A DNA stretch of 58,359 nucleotides. Origin: Saccharospirillum sp. (GTDB lineage Bacteria; Pseudomonadota; Gammaproteobacteria; Pseudomonadales; Natronospirillaceae). Positions 58,182 to 58,359 of the stretch are shown piece after piece. The notes under the pieces are model-generated. The model did no database searches. It was not told the DNA's origin and saw nothing but the letters and a program-made list of their open reading frames with translations. A program made the position numbers and the translations under genes. The stretch lies in NCBI GenBank assembly GCA_022565595.1, contig JAIUML010000028.1, positions 1-58,359 on the forward strand, written 5' to 3'. Position 1 is the stretch's first letter. Every line of letters begins with the position of its first letter.

Positions 58182-58359
58182 GTGTGCCCGGCATGGTCCA
58201 GAACTTGTTACCTGAAAGGATGTAACCGGAATTAGTGACGACAACCGTAGCGAAACGCAAGGGGGAAGCCGTGAGGTCAGCCTGAAAGAAGCGCGTAGCA
58301 AAAGCACGACCGCAGGAATACGAACAGACAGTGAGGCCGGGTGTGGGCGATGAGTGCGC
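58182..58359 (+). mobile_element. 5' end of a group IIC intron
   Basis: The intron begins GTGTGCCCGGCATGG, the same as the start of the Oceanobacillus iheyensis group IIC intron as I recall it. Domain I features follow: GTTAC/GTAAC hairpin, ACGCAAGGG, and AGCCTGAAAGAAGC then GGAATACGAACA, in the expected order. It runs off the window at 58359, before any reverse transcriptase. It has the same orientation as the intron remnant at the left end. Confidence 0.85.

Overview
The window looks like the chromosome of a gammaproteobacterium close to the Pseudomonadales/Oceanospirillales; the genus cannot be fixed from sequence alone. The main reasons are gene order: gltA facing sdhCDAB-sucAB-lpd-sucCD, and uup - two unknown genes - fadB - fadA - DUF1653 - topA. 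Both blocks are typical of Pseudomonas and its marine relatives. Other support comes from a PsrA-type fatty-acid operator before fadB, FliA-type (sigma-28) promoters and a CheV gene. No phage, plasmid, toxin or CRISPR region is visible; this is mainly housekeeping sequence.

Both ends of the window lie inside group IIC introns in the same orientation. Bases 1-123 are the 3' end of one intron (34-nt domain V with a CGC triad, then domain VI). Bases 58182-58359 are the 5' end of another, beginning GTGTGCCCGGC. The window therefore runs from one intron copy to the next and may be an assembly contig broken at a multicopy retroelement.

Layout. 0.3-5.4 kb: nfuA (Fe-S carrier); a leftward operon DUF1853 - yeaD-like mutarotase - J-domain protein; then nadK, DUF1315 and DUF2797 rightwards. 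5.4-8.3 kb: pepN, then tRNA-Ala(GGC) with its own promoter and terminator. 8.9-14.7 kb: a five-gene peptide ABC transporter operon (two ATPases, binding lipoprotein, two permeases). 14.7-22.8 kb: short units including an OmpA-like coiled-coil protein, a DUF1624 membrane acyltransferase-like protein, tas, a PilZ protein, gloB, yaaA, a yajG-like lipoprotein and a LysR regulator. 23.0-26.9 kb: a DUF5610 gene and cheV, each behind a sigma-28-like promoter, on either side of a small cysteine-rich cassette (glutaredoxin-like protein, lipoprotein, DUF6436-like protein). 26.9-34.0 kb: a MOSC protein, lytic transglycosylase slt and an RND efflux pair. 34.2-44.9 kb: uup, two unknown coupled genes, fadB-fadA, DUF1653, a coiled-coil membrane protein and topA. 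44.9-58.0 kb: the TCA-cycle cluster.

The TCA cluster encodes citrate synthase, succinate dehydrogenase, 2-oxoglutarate dehydrogenase with its E3, and succinyl-CoA synthetase, covering the citrate-forming step and the run from 2-oxoglutarate to fumarate. fadBA feeds acetyl-CoA into the same cycle.

The least explained signals are: a REP-like repeat family (five units at three loci, two of them between convergent genes); paired sigma-28 promoters that tie the DUF5610 protein to the motility regulon; an overlapping double PsrA operator; a perfect 16-bp palindrome in the gltA-sdhC control region and a second near-palindrome before the peptide transporter; an RND pump lacking the usual AcrB proton-relay residues; and the small thiol-rich gene cassette. 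I saw no clearly new multi-gene defence or mobile system.
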